Shown here: positions 45,786 to 56,626 of the stretch, in pieces
Layout: every line of letters starts with the position of its first letter
Position numbering within the stretch: position 1 is the stretch's first letter
Assembly (NCBI GenBank): GCA_021234155.1
Contig: JAJEKV010000008.1
Location: 15,305,294 to 15,369,293, forward strand
Direction of reading: 5' to 3'
Length of the DNA: 64,000 nucleotides
Origin: Isoetes taiwanensis
Taxonomy: Eukaryota > Streptophyta > Lycopodiopsida > Isoetales > Isoetaceae
The notes under the pieces: model-generated
Told to the model about the DNA's origin: nothing
Seen by the model: only the letters and a program-made list of their open reading frames with translations
Database searches by the model: none
Position numbers and translations under genes: made by a program

Positions 45786-45831
45786 AAGAGAAATGTTCAC
45801 GGCGGCCTTGGCCGCCGCGATAAATTTCTAG
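45786..45831 (+). mobile_element. Helitron-like 3' terminus
   Basis: The sequence has a GC hairpin (CGGCGGCC-TT-GGCCGCCG, 45800-45817), then exactly 10 nt, then CTAG at 45828-45831 followed by T. A hairpin about 10 nt before CTRR with a following host T is the standard Helitron 3' end. A diverged second copy of just the last 45 bp lies at 1368-1413. The 5' TC end and the interior were not identified. Confidence 0.5.
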
Positions 45832-45834
45832 TAA

Positions 45835-47275
45835 AAAAATAAATGGTGTTATATAAGTAAATAAAGCTCTAATTTTTAGTGCAAGAATGCAAATGTATTC
45901 AAGAACATTATATTCAAATGAATAGCTGTCTATCCCAACCATATTTCTGTACGATTCAGTTAAAATCAGCAAGCAATGGTACAAGATGTATTATTGCAAG
46001 ATACTACCAACTTATCCTCTTAAGCCTGCCTAAATTAATTCACCAACAAGTATAGTATGCGCATAGAATATGCACTTAATCATGCAAAAAAGAAATCAAG
46101 CTGCAAACAAGACCTAAGAGTTAGGTATTCTCATGACAAACAAGCCCTTAAAAACATATGTCCAGGAATAATTTCAGCGTGATAAATGCAGGATACTTGC
46201 AAGCCACAAATAGCTCGGATACATTACCATGAGAGTTGTAGCATATGAATTTAAGCTATGCATGGCCTTCCACATAAATATATGTCCTAGATTATCATTT
46301 CTAGCATTATAGACTCTAAATGTGAAATTCAGATCAGCATGGCCATCATTAGCTATATATAAACTAGCCAACAACAGCACATAAGCTGGCATTAGTAGTA
46401 AAGTTCACATGTCTACCGCAAATCCATATCTAATAACTATCAATTGAAAGTACACAGGACAAACCTGATTTATGTGCAATTCCAGCATGATAATTGATTT
46501 CATATTATAGCATTTTGATCCTTTATAGCTCCAAAATGTACCTTGTCAAACATAAGATTTATAACTTAAGATTTAGAACTTCATATATACATCTTTCACA
46601 TGAGATTTAGAACTTCATATTTCTGAAAATTCCAAAACGTACCATTATCGAACATAAGATGTAGAACCTAATATTTAGAACTTCAAGAACTCAGGCCCTG
46701 GTTTATGAAAATTGTGCAAATAAAAAGCCACATCGGCCATGCTCACCAAGGCATGCAACAACAAGGTAATTATTTTAAAGCACAGGCCACTACAGCAAAT
46801 ACATTTAGTTGTTTGGTTTGGCCTGTAGGCTGATGCTTCCAAAAATACGGTACATGCATTTTAAACCAAATTTGCATATTTGAGGCCAAGTACTAAAGGC
46901 CTAATTGGCCCTAACCTTTCAAAAAGAATATTCTTTTAATATTCTTTTCTCCTCCTCCTCATTTTAATCTCCACTCAAGCCATTAGTGCCAGCATCAGGG
47001 TTGCACAATACTTGTTTTAAATCCAACAAACAGAGGCCATGGTCTATCACAGTTGATAAAAGGAAAAATCTGCCCTCGTATTTAGCATTTTGAATCTACT
47101 AACTTGTTGTAAGCTCAAATCTATAATACTAGCTAGGGATGAAAATTTACATACTTTTTCCCCCAAAAAAACTTAATCAAATTTGGTCAAATATTACATC
47201 ATTAGACTGATCAGGGAGATAGCCTTTCAAAACATCAAATTTCATCTAAAACGGGCTCTTGGATGAAATGTTATG
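45835..47275. other. AT-rich sequence, probably partly CACTA interior
   Basis: No domain-bearing frame was seen. Simple repeats such as AACTTCATAT and AGATTTAGAAC recur near 46550-46680. Because the CACTA right end at 47640 requires its element to lie to the left, part of this may be element interior, but no left end was found. Confidence 0.35.
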
Positions 47276-47278
47276 ACG

Positions 47279-47640
47279 AAAATTGTGATAGTGCTATCTT
47301 TTGACAAGTAATCTGATGATTTTTTTGACGATAAATGTGACACAAGATCTGACAAAATTGCTGACGCACTTTCTGATGCTTTTTCTGACGTTTTTTCTGG
47401 TGCTTTTTTTTTACGAAGAATCTGACGCTTTTTCTGACACTAAATTTCTGACAATTTATGTGACACATAGCCTGACGTATATTTCTGACGAATAATCTGA
47501 CGAAATATCTGACATAAAATTGTCAAAAAAAGCGTCAGAAAAGCGATCGTCAGAAAAATCATTAGATTATTCGTCAGACAAAAATCTCTCTAAACAGTCT
47601 GACGATTTTTCTAACAAATAATAGCCATTCTCTTGTAGTG
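47279..47640 (-). mobile_element. CACTA (En/Spm) terminus with TCTGACG subterminal repeats
   Basis: The plus strand ends ATAGCCATTCTCTTGTAGTG at 47640. Its reverse complement, CACTACAAGAGAATGGCTAT, is the canonical terminal inverted repeat of CACTA elements. Inside it, 47340-47600 holds about nine direct TCTGAC(G) copies (for example 47348, 47421, 47483, 47495) and three inverted CGTCAGA copies (near 47534, 47549 and 47572), mostly spaced 10-14 bp. Dense short repeats in both orientations next to the TIR are the transposase-binding zone of this superfamily. The matching left end was not located. Sequence right of 47640 is L1 ORF1, so the element appears to have inserted in or beside an L1. 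Confidence 0.7.
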
Positions 47641-47644
47641 TATA

Positions 47645-48915
47645 TAGAGCATCTTCCATAGTCGAGGAATGCAAAGCAACCGGCAAAGGTTGATCATGAA
47701 TAGATGAAGAAGCAACAATGGGAGCTTGAACCTTGGAATAATGTTGAACAGATGTCTGAGACGCACGAGTACCTCGACGAAAACTAATAAAAGCCTCCTT
47801 ATCAGGAAACAGACGGGCTAATTCTGGACCATTCAGAAGCTTAAGATCTAGCTTTTTATACTAAGGCCCGCTCTTCACAACTATACAATCTGGTAAAGGC
47901 GAGTCCACTGGCATAGAAAACACAAATTCTTGGACCATTCATGATGGAGTGTGAGATATGAACCCCAAGCCCCGTTGCAATTGCAACTAGAAATTGATGA
48001 GCCATTAGATCAGGAGGAAGATTAGGTAACGAGAATCAGCAAGGCATCTTTAATGCCGAACCATATCTGGTGTAAAGCCAGGAGAATAATACTGGTACAT
48101 TATATATTCCCCACCAACTGGATCAATCCCTCTTGATATCAAAGAGTCCGCTACATCACTACTTTCAAACATAATAAGAACAAAGTTTTTTGCCAGCAAC
48201 TTGATGAACTGAAAAGGAGGAAATTGAAGGCGTCTCAAAAGCCGAGATAATCAAACATGGAACCGAGAAAAATCTAAATAGCCACCAGTAAAGTACCCAA
48301 GAACTGCACAAGAAGATAAGTTCTCAACACACTTAATATGAGCTTGATGGTCCACCTCAACCACAGGAATACTAGACGCTTGAACCACGCTCTGACAATC
48401 AAACTGGTAAAAGATGTCATCTAGAGGCAATTGTTGTTGAAGTTGAATCTGTCGGGCTTTCAATGTGTCCAAGATTGCCGATAACTCCTCCTTACTCCCT
48501 TCAAACAATACCTGTAAAGCAGCTGCTACCCTTGCCTTTCTAGATGCATTAGACATATATCCTTACAAAACCAATCACTAAATCTTTGATATGAAACTTT
48601 TGTAAGCGAATCAGATGACTTCCAAGCACTATCATTTGCCCGAGGCTGAGGAACTACATTAGGATTGAAATTTGTACCTGTTTGATGCAAATTCCTATTA
48701 ACTTCTGCTCCCTTATTCGCAGGCCTTGCAAGGGAGGAAAATCCCTTTCTTCAAGAACCACCGGAGTAGACACCACTGAAGGCAAAGAGCTAAGCTAAAT
48801 TATTTACCTCTTTGTGTGCAGCAACTGAGGGATCACGTATCACCAAACTGGTGGTAGACTCACGCTGTTTTGTCGCCGCCTTGGTTGCTGGAGCAATATC
48901 TGTCTTCCCCATCCC
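47645..48915 (-). pseudogene. L1-type ORF1 (DUF4283/gag-like), decayed
   Basis: The minus-strand ORF starts at an ATG near 48913 (MGKTDIAPATKAATKQREST) with further frames to 48251. These include RKARVAAALQVLFEGSKEEL and a DUF4283-like core: QFPPFQFIKLLAKNFVLIMF, then ESSDVADSLISRGIDPVGGE and YQYYSPGFTPD. The tail (KKLDLKLLNGPELARLFPDK) runs up to the CACTA terminus at 47640. DUF4283 proteins are the RNA-binding ORF1 of plant L1 LINEs. Several stops and shifts disable it. The leader right of 48915 (AACCCTAACAAAATCGATTT near 48971) may be the L1 5' UTR. Confidence 0.5.
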
Positions 48916-49423
48916 TACTATAATTGGCCGAAATCAAACAGACCCAAATCCGACCCCTAACCTGATAGCAAACCCTAACAAAATCGATTTTGATGGAGAG
49001 CTCTCGGGATACAGCTTTCCAACAAACTAAAGATCATCAAAAACAGAGTCCAGATGCTCAAGCTACAAGGAAAACTGCCGGCAGCCCTAAGTGCCATCAT
49101 CACGAGCGACCATCATGGATCATATATCTGTAAACATTGCAACTTCACGTTTAAGTTTTTATTATTATCCTTAAGAGAAAGAGAATTAACTTGAAATTGC
49201 CTTGAGAGAGTAGAATCATGACCTGCCAATTTTGTGTCAGCTCCAGTATGTTCCTTAAACATATTATCCCAATCAACAGCCTCTCCATGAACCATATTTA
49301 CTCCAATTCTCTTTTAGGAGTATCCAAGACTGTTTCATCATCCATCAAACTCACTGAATACGGATTATATTGCTGTGAATCCAACTTCAACCCTTCCTGT
49401 AATGAAGCTAATTGCTCTGCAAT

Positions 49424-51620
49424 CTATGTGGAAATAATGCAAGGTGAAGGATTGTTTATTTCAATTACTGGAGAGAGATCAATGAGAGCAGTTTGTATGT
49501 TAGCAGGTTTACCAGGAGGAGGATAGCTTGGCACAGGTAATTGCTTAGGTATAGGAAGGTAATTGCTCAACATTAAGTCTATATCAAGATCAAATCTAAG
49601 GTCAGCTAATACTTGGAATTGGTTAGAGTTACCATTTATTTGACTCCCGTCCATATGTTCTTCATGTTGCACGGGATCAATTATAGTAGCTTGTTTTGCA
49701 GTATGACTACAGTTTGCAGATTGTGCATTAGCCTCTTTGTCAATTTCAACATGAACTACTTCATTAAAAGTAACAGCATTTGGTGGCGGAGCAGGGAAAA
49801 CTTCCAGAATAGTATTTAATGGATTTATCTCACAATCCTTCACATAGCCATCACCATTGATATAGGAAGCTTGCTTCACAGTTTCCTTTGAATAATGTTT
49901 ACTGTTCTGCCTAATGAATCACTCTTAACCTTGTATTGGTTTGAAATGTCTAGTACTGAATCAAGTTTGCTGGTTAAACCTTTGGCATCTAATACAATTT
50001 TGCTGAGAGTATCATGAAGATATTTGGCCTTATCTTTCTTAGCAGTCAAATTCCCATTTCCTTTCAAGTTATTTGAGTTGCTTTTATGATTCTGTAGTAC
50101 TTTAATCATTTTAAAATATTTCTGTCTTTGCCATAGGATAGAGCGGGTACAACCCGCCGGCTGGTGTTCTATTTCCACATAAGAGTTCTGGTGCACCAAA
50201 AGCTGAGGGTTCATAATTTGACCCACTATTAAAGGTGGGACAATGGAATCCACAATGTGTACAGCTCAAAGCTATTAATAGCGAAGCATTCTCGCATGGC
50301 CACGAAGCCAAATATAAGCGGGGTGCCAATACTAAAAGAAACCAAGAAAAGCCTTCAGAAAAGGCTACAATATACCAGCGTGATGTGCTAGTAGCGCCCT
50401 TTTGGGAGCTCGCCCATGTTACATCAGTCCTGGGGCCTTAGGGCACAAGGGACAATAATCTCTATTCTATTCTATTCTATTATATTCTATTCTATATCTG
50501 GTTATATTGATCAATTTTCCTGTTTTGTACCGTCACATCCTTTTGTGCCTGTGTTTCTCTCATCATTTTCTTCCTTTGTGTTCTTTTATAACTGCCATTG
50601 ACCTTAGTCTAGATAAAGTTATTATCCTTAGATATAATATAAGATTTAGTTGATCCGTTATCTTTATTAACCTTGTTAAACACTTAGTAAATGACTATAC
50701 CATTTGAATTCTGATTCAAATGAGGATGGTTAATCTTTTGACCAACTTGTTGACTTGTTGATTGACCTGTTGTTTGACTTGGAAATCCTTTTTACCTTTG
50801 TCAAAGTCCTCCTTACTATTGTCATCACTATTGTTATCATTTTGTTGACCATGTTGACTAGCTACATGAGGAGAATTAGCCAGTTTTTCTTTACAATTTT
50901 CATACCAGTAGTGTCTGACCTTACAAGTTTGACATTGAATGGCAATCCTGACCATCTCAATGATTGATAAGACCTCTGACCAAAGACATCAGCAAAGGAA
51001 ATTTGCAGAGGATCATCTTTTGAGAGGTCAAGCTGAATAAATGAGCGCGTCTGTATGGAGAGTATTCAGTTGAAATATAGGAGCCAATAGAATCAAATAG
51101 ACTTTTAAGACAATCCTCATTCAAGTAAATGGGATTTAGAACTTTGAGAGTTGTCGAAGCAACACAGAGATTATCCAGGTTAGCAATTTCAATTTTGGGT
51201 CCCATTTGAGAAAGGAAAGCTGAAAGGATTCAAAAGTTAAGGGACCATGAGAAAGCAACTCTTTTTTACCTTCTTCTCCTTGTACTTTAACTGAAGATTC
51301 TGACTACAACACGATCCAATCCCCAACCGCCACTCTAGCAACATTTTTGTTCAACATAGCATCAGATTTTGTATCAGGATACTACCCGATTATATAAGAT
51401 GCAGCTGCAGTATGCTTTATGGTTTCAACAAGTGACTTTTGATAGAAATTTACTAACACAATTCTAGCTTCACCATAAAGAAGTGACACAAATGCAAGGA
51501 TAAGAAAAGGTTTCCATAAGGAAGTAAGCTGCCTAACCTTGCATGCTTGATCCTTATGCACTTCTTGCACTCCATTTGTAGAATTTGATATTGGTTGTGC
51601 TGCATCATCCATGTTCGTTG
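49424..51620 (-). pseudogene. Second L1-type ORF1 region with CCHC-like knuckle, decayed
   Basis: The minus strand begins with an ATG near 51612 (MDDAAQPISNSTNGVQEVHK). Between 51205 and 50716 it shows a DUF4283-like end (YLNEDCLKSLFDSIGSYIST) followed by VRIAIQCQTCKVRHYWYENC, a zinc knuckle of L1 ORF1 type with one residue missing before His. Acidic hinge sequence follows. Further down, 50253-49424 carries Asn/Gln-rich frames (KVLQNHKSNSNNLKGNGNLT; PPGKPANIQTALIDLSPVIE) that look like the variable tail. An unrelated insertion with a (TTCTA)n tail seems to interrupt it at about 50.32-50.50 kb. Confidence 0.45.
50230..50500 (+). mobile_element. Possible short retroelement with (TTCTA)n tail
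   Basis: CCTGGGGCCTTAGGGCACAA then GGGACAATAATC runs directly into (TCTAT)n at 50459-50495 on the plus strand. Position and layout resemble a LINE or SINE 3' end with a microsatellite tail. The sequence does not match the 'CGTCCACGGAGACC' LINE family, so it would be a different family. Evidence is limited to this single copy. Confidence 0.3.
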
Positions 51621-51649
51621 TCAGATGCAAAAGGGCAGCACCCCATGCC

Positions 51650-54355
51650 ATGAGAAAAACGATGCCATCTATTCCCTATATGCTTGCAGTATGTATAACA
51701 AGTGGTTCAAAACCATATTGGCTATATGCAGTAGATATCACTGATGCCATAGGACTAACCATGTTCCATATATAGCACACTGTTGTTCATAGTGATGCAA
51801 AGCCAAATGGCTGGAAAGCTCCCTTGCCAAACCTTCTGGCATAGTTCATGCTCGTTACACATACCAGAGATAATGTTATCCATAGTATTAATGAAAAGAC
51901 AAAGTATACTACTAAACCCTTATATTTTCCAAAAAATAGTTCAAAAAGTATGCCATTTGCTACAACGCTGCCGATTGCATTTAGAACATCTGCAAATTCA
52001 GGAGATAAACTGCTGCTTTGGCTCGATTAATGTCAAAAAATTGAACAGAATGGAGAAACTGGAGCAAGCAAATGGGTTACAACCATGCTAATACCATCAA
52101 AGCTTGAAAACCACTGCGAGAAGCCAATCAACCAGATTTCTCATCCTTGTGAGTATTAGAAAAAGCGAGGGCTCAACTCTACATGAAAGAAAACAACCAT
52201 ATTTGAAGATGTTACAGTTAAACATTGTTCTGTGAAAACTCGTGGGCGCCTACCCTGTTTGAAACATTGTTGTCGTATTATGCCAAATTGCTGATAATTA
52301 TTGCCGTCAAATTGCTGCCACCATCTTGGTTTCATATGTTTGGCACGAAGTGTGATTAATTAGTTCAAGTCTGCTATACTAAGAGGGCTTTTAGGTAACT
52401 TAGAGATAACGTGGAGAATTGAAGCTAAATTAATGTTTACATTATAAAAACGTGGGGAATTGAAGCTAAATCTTTTACATTATATAAAAATGAGAATACA
52501 TAAGGGAGGGTGACCACGAAGCGCCCACTTAAGGATACAAAGTTTATTATGATGAGCCAACCACCACCCCCCCTTCCCCTCCCCCCTTTTAACATACCAC
52601 GATGAAATTTGTCTCTTTAGCTTTCAATTGATACCAAATACAAGAGTTTTTTATATATCTGAAGTTCACTACAAAGCTTTAAAGGCGGGATGTTAATTTG
52701 ATCCCAATGGACCCATGTGTCGTTCAATGGACCACCATTGCCCTTCAATCGACTACTAAGTGCCCTTCAATGGACCACATGGGACCTTTAATGAAGCAAA
52801 ATACGGTGAGGGGCCAGATTGGTGCATTCACACATGCTTTCAACTACCAACAAGAATGAAAATCTTATTTACAATACACAACCTTTAATGATGGTAATAG
52901 GAAAGAATTATGCAATTGATCAATAATATATATGCATATGTACACACAACCTTCTATAAAAGTTATTGTAGTCTGTTCAACGGTCACAACAAAAAAGTTA
53001 ATCTCTATAAATAAGCAACATTATCAACATCTTGCAAAAGATTATGAAATGCTTTCATACTAGTAAACTTTCAGAATTAGAAGATTATGCATTGAATGCA
53101 ATTATGCCTTTTTAATGTACATTCAAGCAGCATACCAACTACATTTGTAGTTTCTTCAGATGAACCACATGGAGCTATAAAGTAGCACAAACAAGTGCCT
53201 CTTCATCCTGTGACTTCTATATGATTTTGCTACTTGAGCTAGCAATTCATCAAGATAAGATTTGGCCATTTATTTACATGAAATAGGAAAGATCGTCAGG
53301 AATCCAAAGAAGCTGAAGATAAACCTTCAGAGTGGAAGCACACTATCATAACGGTCAGAAACTTGCAGGCATCTGGTATTCGAAGTGCGCAGCAATAATC
53401 CAATCATTTGCACTTAATCTTTAGATTTCACATGTTTCTACCCGTGATCTTTATCTAATATAATCAATCAGTTCCTTAAAAACATAGTAGTGTCACATAA
53501 CGAATTTCTGGAGAAAGCAAAATGCATTAGCTAACTGTGGTGCCATGGCCAATGATAGACTCGTATGAACTGTAAGATTCCTCATTTTATCTGTAAAAAT
53601 ACACTCCAGCAAGATGTTCATTAATTCCATTGCTACAAGACAAGAAATTATTGGTATTGCAACATGATTTGGGGCACTTGTATTCCATTAGCACCGGCTT
53701 ATATACAATACATGCAAGCCTGCATCAGTGCTTTTCCTTGGAGTCCATTCATACATTTTGATGCCGGATTACATAAAGCTCACTTTGCAGCAGTAGCACG
53801 AGTATCTATTTTTCCATCATACATCTAAAGATCCCAATCAATGAGTTTTGAATATAGGCTTTTTGTTCTATAGATGTTCCCTCCCAATAAGCACACAATA
53901 TACTTAAATTAAAGCATCCACTTCATAGGAAGCAGAGAAGCTAAAATTGGAGAGGAAGAATCAAAATCTCAAGCCATAAGGTACTATTAGATAGTTGAAA
54001 ATACATATGAAAAACCCATATTTGCATTACGCATTATCCTCTGTCAAACTCATCTGACAAGAGGACTAATGCAAATGATACTCAAACCATGCGTTTATTT
54101 TTTCATGTCTAATCATAAAATGTGAAATGAGATAACCAACCTTCCTAGCCCGAAGCATTGCCTGGAACATTAAAAGACAAAAAATAGCTATGGTGAGCAT
54201 CTGATATGGCAGCTCCTAGAGGAGTTCCACAGATTGAAGTGTGTGTAAGCGGGTCTTACCATTAAAATCTTCAACATCAGAGTTGGCTCTTATGCCTCTA
54301 AATCTCTTTAGCACTACAAATACTTCTAACAATGCATGAGCTATGCCTTTATGCT
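51650..54355. other. Intergenic, nothing recognised
   Basis: This 2.7-kb stretch shows no gene. At 52700-52800 the motif CCTTCAATGGACCAC is repeated imperfectly three times. A C-rich run CCACCCCCCCTTCCCCTCCC lies near 52565. Confidence 0.45.
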
Positions 54356-54361
54356 TTGAGA

Positions 54362-54752
54362 CCAAACCTTTTATGCTACAACAATCACATCATCAGCACC
54401 AAGTGGTTTTGAGCTCCAGAGGCTTCAACTGATCCTGGCAAAGAAGGACCAGCATTTGGTCCACCTTGACCATACATTGATTGTCCAATTTGCATTAGCT
54501 CCTGGTTAAGAGCTTCCACGGTAGATTTAATTGCTTGAAAAGACTTTCCAGCAAGAGCTTCCTTTACTTCTTGATTCTAGCGTCAACCTTTTCTTTAACA
54601 AGAGCAGGAACTTTATCACCAAACTCCTTTAGCTATTTTTTAGCTTGATATACTATAGAATGAACCTAGTTTTTTGTGTCAATTGCTTCTTTATTTAACT
54701 TATCTTCTTTGATGAACTTCTCAGCATCATTAACATCCTATCCACCTATAAG
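54362..54752 (-). pseudogene. Plastid HSP70 C-terminal pseudogene with retained intron
   Basis: Read on the minus strand, after an acceptor (TTTATGTCTTATAG|GTGGAT at 54752) comes VDRM, then after a shift NDAEKFIKEDKLNKEAIDTK. A stop follows, then HSIVYQAK, a stop, LKEFGDKVPALVKEKVDARI and a further shift. The C-terminal lid follows: AIKSTVEALNQELMQIGQSM, then YGQGGPNAGPSLPGSVEASG and a terminal DDVIVVA. This matches the substrate-lid end of chloroplast stromal HSP70 ('AEKF-KEDK', 'AIDTKNQADS-VYQ-EKQLKE-GDKVP--VKEKVEA', 'AL-QEVMQ-GQS-Y', 'DDVIDADFTD'). Two in-frame stops and at least two frameshifts make it a pseudogene. The intact acceptor and intron-like upstream sequence show a genomic rather than processed duplication. 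A TRIM element sits in that intron. Confidence 0.75.
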
Positions 54753-54814
54753 ACATAAAAGGAAATTGAGTATGACCTTATTAGAATGGAATGAACGAGA
54801 AAGGAGTAAATGAG

Positions 54815-54937
54815 TGTTACGCACTAGCACCTCTAGTGATAACCAACGCACCAAAAAGGCAGATCCTTCAAGGAAATTGTTATCCAATGGGCCCCAACCT
54901 TTTCAAGGCTTTAACCCATACCCCATAGACCATATCA
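54815..54937 (-). repeat. TRIM 3' LTR (minus orientation)
   Basis: 123 bp, TGTTACGC...CCATATCA, with the polypurine tract immediately to its right. Confidence 0.88.
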
Positions 54938-55012
54938 ATTCCTCCTCCTCCTCGAGATGCTTGCCCTCAAGCATGTGGAACACACCAATGTTGCCACGAG
55001 GAATTGAAACTT

Positions 55013-55025
55013 GGCTCTGATACCA
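55013..55025 (-). promoter_or_regulatory. TRIM primer-binding site (tRNA-iMet)
   Basis: The minus strand reads TGGTATCAGAGCC, two bases inside the 5' LTR. It is the usual initiator-methionine tRNA primer site of plant LTR elements. Confidence 0.85.
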
Positions 55026-55027
55026 AA

Positions 55028-55150
55028 TGTTACGCACAAGCACCTCTAGTGATAACCAATGCACCAAAAGGGCGGATCCTTCAAGGAAATCGTTATCCAA
55101 TAGGCCCCAACCTTTTCAAGGCTTTATCCCATACCCCATAGACCATATCA
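55028..55150 (-). repeat. TRIM 5' LTR (minus orientation)
   Basis: 123 bp with the same ends as its partner; the primer-binding site is immediately to its left. Confidence 0.88.
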
Positions 55151-55267
55151 ATGAGAACGTGGTGATGCCTTATCTTAGTGGATTACCTCCTGAAGATAGA
55201 TTGCTTCCTTTTCATTTAGGAGTTAAAAATGGAGACATTGCTATTTAGAGAAACAGGGCATCATCCC

Positions 55268-55512
55268 TTATCGGACTCTCTAGTGTAAAGGGAGGGTTCG
55301 ATAATTAAGTTATCACTCCTAGGAGTGATAACTAGTTATCAATACTAGGAGATAATTAGTTAGCAGCCCGATAAGGTGGTTATCGGTCTTCGCCTCGACT
55401 GATAACCAAAAATGCGTGACCTCAATTGTACGTCCTCGGCTAGACATCTAGCCTCGGCGTTACGGCCTTGATCACGCATTTTTGGTTACCGACCTCGGCC
55501 AGACCGATAACC
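55268..55512. mobile_element. Composite palindromic foldback element, copy A
   Basis: Three nested or adjacent palindromes occur in order: TTATCGGACTCTC with its near-complement (55268-55304); a perfect 26-bp palindrome with half-site AGTTATCACTCCT (55308-55333); and a 135-bp imperfect hairpin from GGTTATCGGTC to GACCGATAACC (55378-55512) that includes CCAAAAATGCGTGA/TCACGCATTTTTGG. GATAAC/GTTATC recurs throughout. Copy B (55817-56122) has the same order. No coding capacity. Confidence 0.75.
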
Positions 55513-55639
55513 TTACCTTACCTCCATCGCCAAACTCAGCTATGTACCACAACCAAGAAGGTTGGGCGTCATGCTGTGAAAAATAATAATATAAAACATA
55601 GCTTAGTATCACACACATGGGGGGACTCTTACCTCCACC

Positions 55640-55725
55640 ATGTAAAAAATACAATGTAAGGGATCGAACCCTTGATCAAATAACCTTGGGGCATACCCCT
55701 CGACACTATAGCATACCCAAGAAGG
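55640..55725 (-). mobile_element. Possible tRNA-derived SINE head
   Basis: On the minus strand GCTATAGTGTCGAGGGG (A-box-like, 55696-55712) is followed 25-35 bases later by GGGTTCGATCCC (B-box, 55660-55671). This is the RNA polymerase III promoter layout of tRNA-derived SINEs. It lies between the two foldback copies. No cloverleaf good enough for a working tRNA is visible, and the 3' end of the SINE is not defined. Confidence 0.4.
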
Positions 55726-55816
55726 TCATGGAAATAATATAAAAAGGGGAATCTAAAAGATATTGAAGGAACCTCCCCTTACCTCCATCATGATAACGCT
55801 GCATGTGAACCCAACT

Positions 55817-56122
55817 TTATCGGACTCTCTAGTGTAAAGGGAGAGTCCGATAATTAAGTTATCACTCCTAGGAGTGATAACTAGTTATCAGTACTAGGAG
55901 ATAATTAGATATTAGCTCGATAAGTGGTTATCGGTCTTTGCCTCGGCTGATAACCAAAAATGCGTGGCCTTGGTTATACGTCCTTGGCCAGATATTTGCA
56001 CGTAAGGCCTCGGCCCAGCCTTTGGCCCTAGGGGGCCTCGGCCTTACATGTAAATATCTGGCCTTGCACGTACAACCTCGGTCATGCAGTTTTGGTTATC
56101 AGCCTCGGCCAGACCGATAACC
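55817..56122. mobile_element. Composite palindromic foldback element, copy B
   Basis: This has the same three-part layout as copy A: a perfect 13-bp inverted repeat TTATCGGACTCTC/GAGAGTCCGATAA (55817-55853), the perfect 26-bp palindrome (55857-55882), and a larger hairpin of 197 bp (55926-56122). The hairpin's centre contains GGCCTCGGCC and arms CAGATATTTGCACGTAAGGC/GCCTTACATGTAAATATCTG. It is about 60 bp longer than copy A because the hairpin interior is larger. Confidence 0.75.
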
Positions 56123-56626
56123 TTAACTTAACATACACTTGCTCGGCTGTTGCAATCCGTAAATAGGCTCGCTCAGACAGGACCACCAACTCACACATCA
56201 GAGATGGATTATTTCACACACACCTGCACCCATAATAAGATTATCGTACTAGAGTAAACGTTATTGACAACCACAACAGGAGTATCGCACCCCAAACAAG
56301 GTTATCAGCACCCACAGCTGAAACGGAAGCACATTCAGGGATTCAGCATTGGGGTGGAGTGGATTCCGGCCTATCATAAGGTTTGAACCAGTGGTGGAGA
56401 TGGGCTGGATTTAAATTCCTGCGGGTTAACGTTTTGCATAGTGTGGTCAAGTGATCTAAGAGTGACTCTACAAGGGCCTTCGTTTGTGGAATCAATCAAT
56501 AGTAGTAGTCTATTGGAGGCTACTTTTGAAAAATTGGGCGCCACAGGCCACGTAAGTGTGCCAAGTGGAAATGATACATGCCATTAGGATAACAATGCAT
56601 TTTATCCAGCTTGGGCATTTGTGGAG

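Larger units (their letters stand above)
54815..55150 (-). mobile_element. Complete TRIM retrotransposon (miniature LTR element)
   Basis: Two 123-bp terminal repeats (54815-54937 and 55028-55150), both starting TGTTACGCAC and ending CCATATCA, differ at only 7 positions (about 94% identical). They enclose a 90-bp interior. On the minus strand the interior opens, two bases after the 5' LTR, with TGGTATCAGAGCC, the standard primer-binding site complementary to initiator-Met tRNA. It closes with a purine tract (CTCGAGGAGGAGGAGGAAT) directly before the 3' LTR. The element is flanked by identical 5-bp duplications ATGAG (54810-54814 and 55151-55155). There is no coding capacity, so it was mobilised by proteins from another LTR element. 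It lies in the retained intron of the HSP70 pseudogene. Confidence 0.9.

Noticed and set aside
46787-46800. CACTACAGCAAAT as the missing left end of the CACTA element
   Set aside because: It matches the right TIR for only seven bases, has no subterminal TCTGACG repeats beside it, and the flanking triplet (GGC) differs from the right flank (TAT).
47340-47600. CRISPR-like repeat array
   Set aside because: The repeats are 6-7 bp, irregularly spaced and in both orientations, next to a CACTA terminus in plant DNA; they are transposon subterminal motifs.
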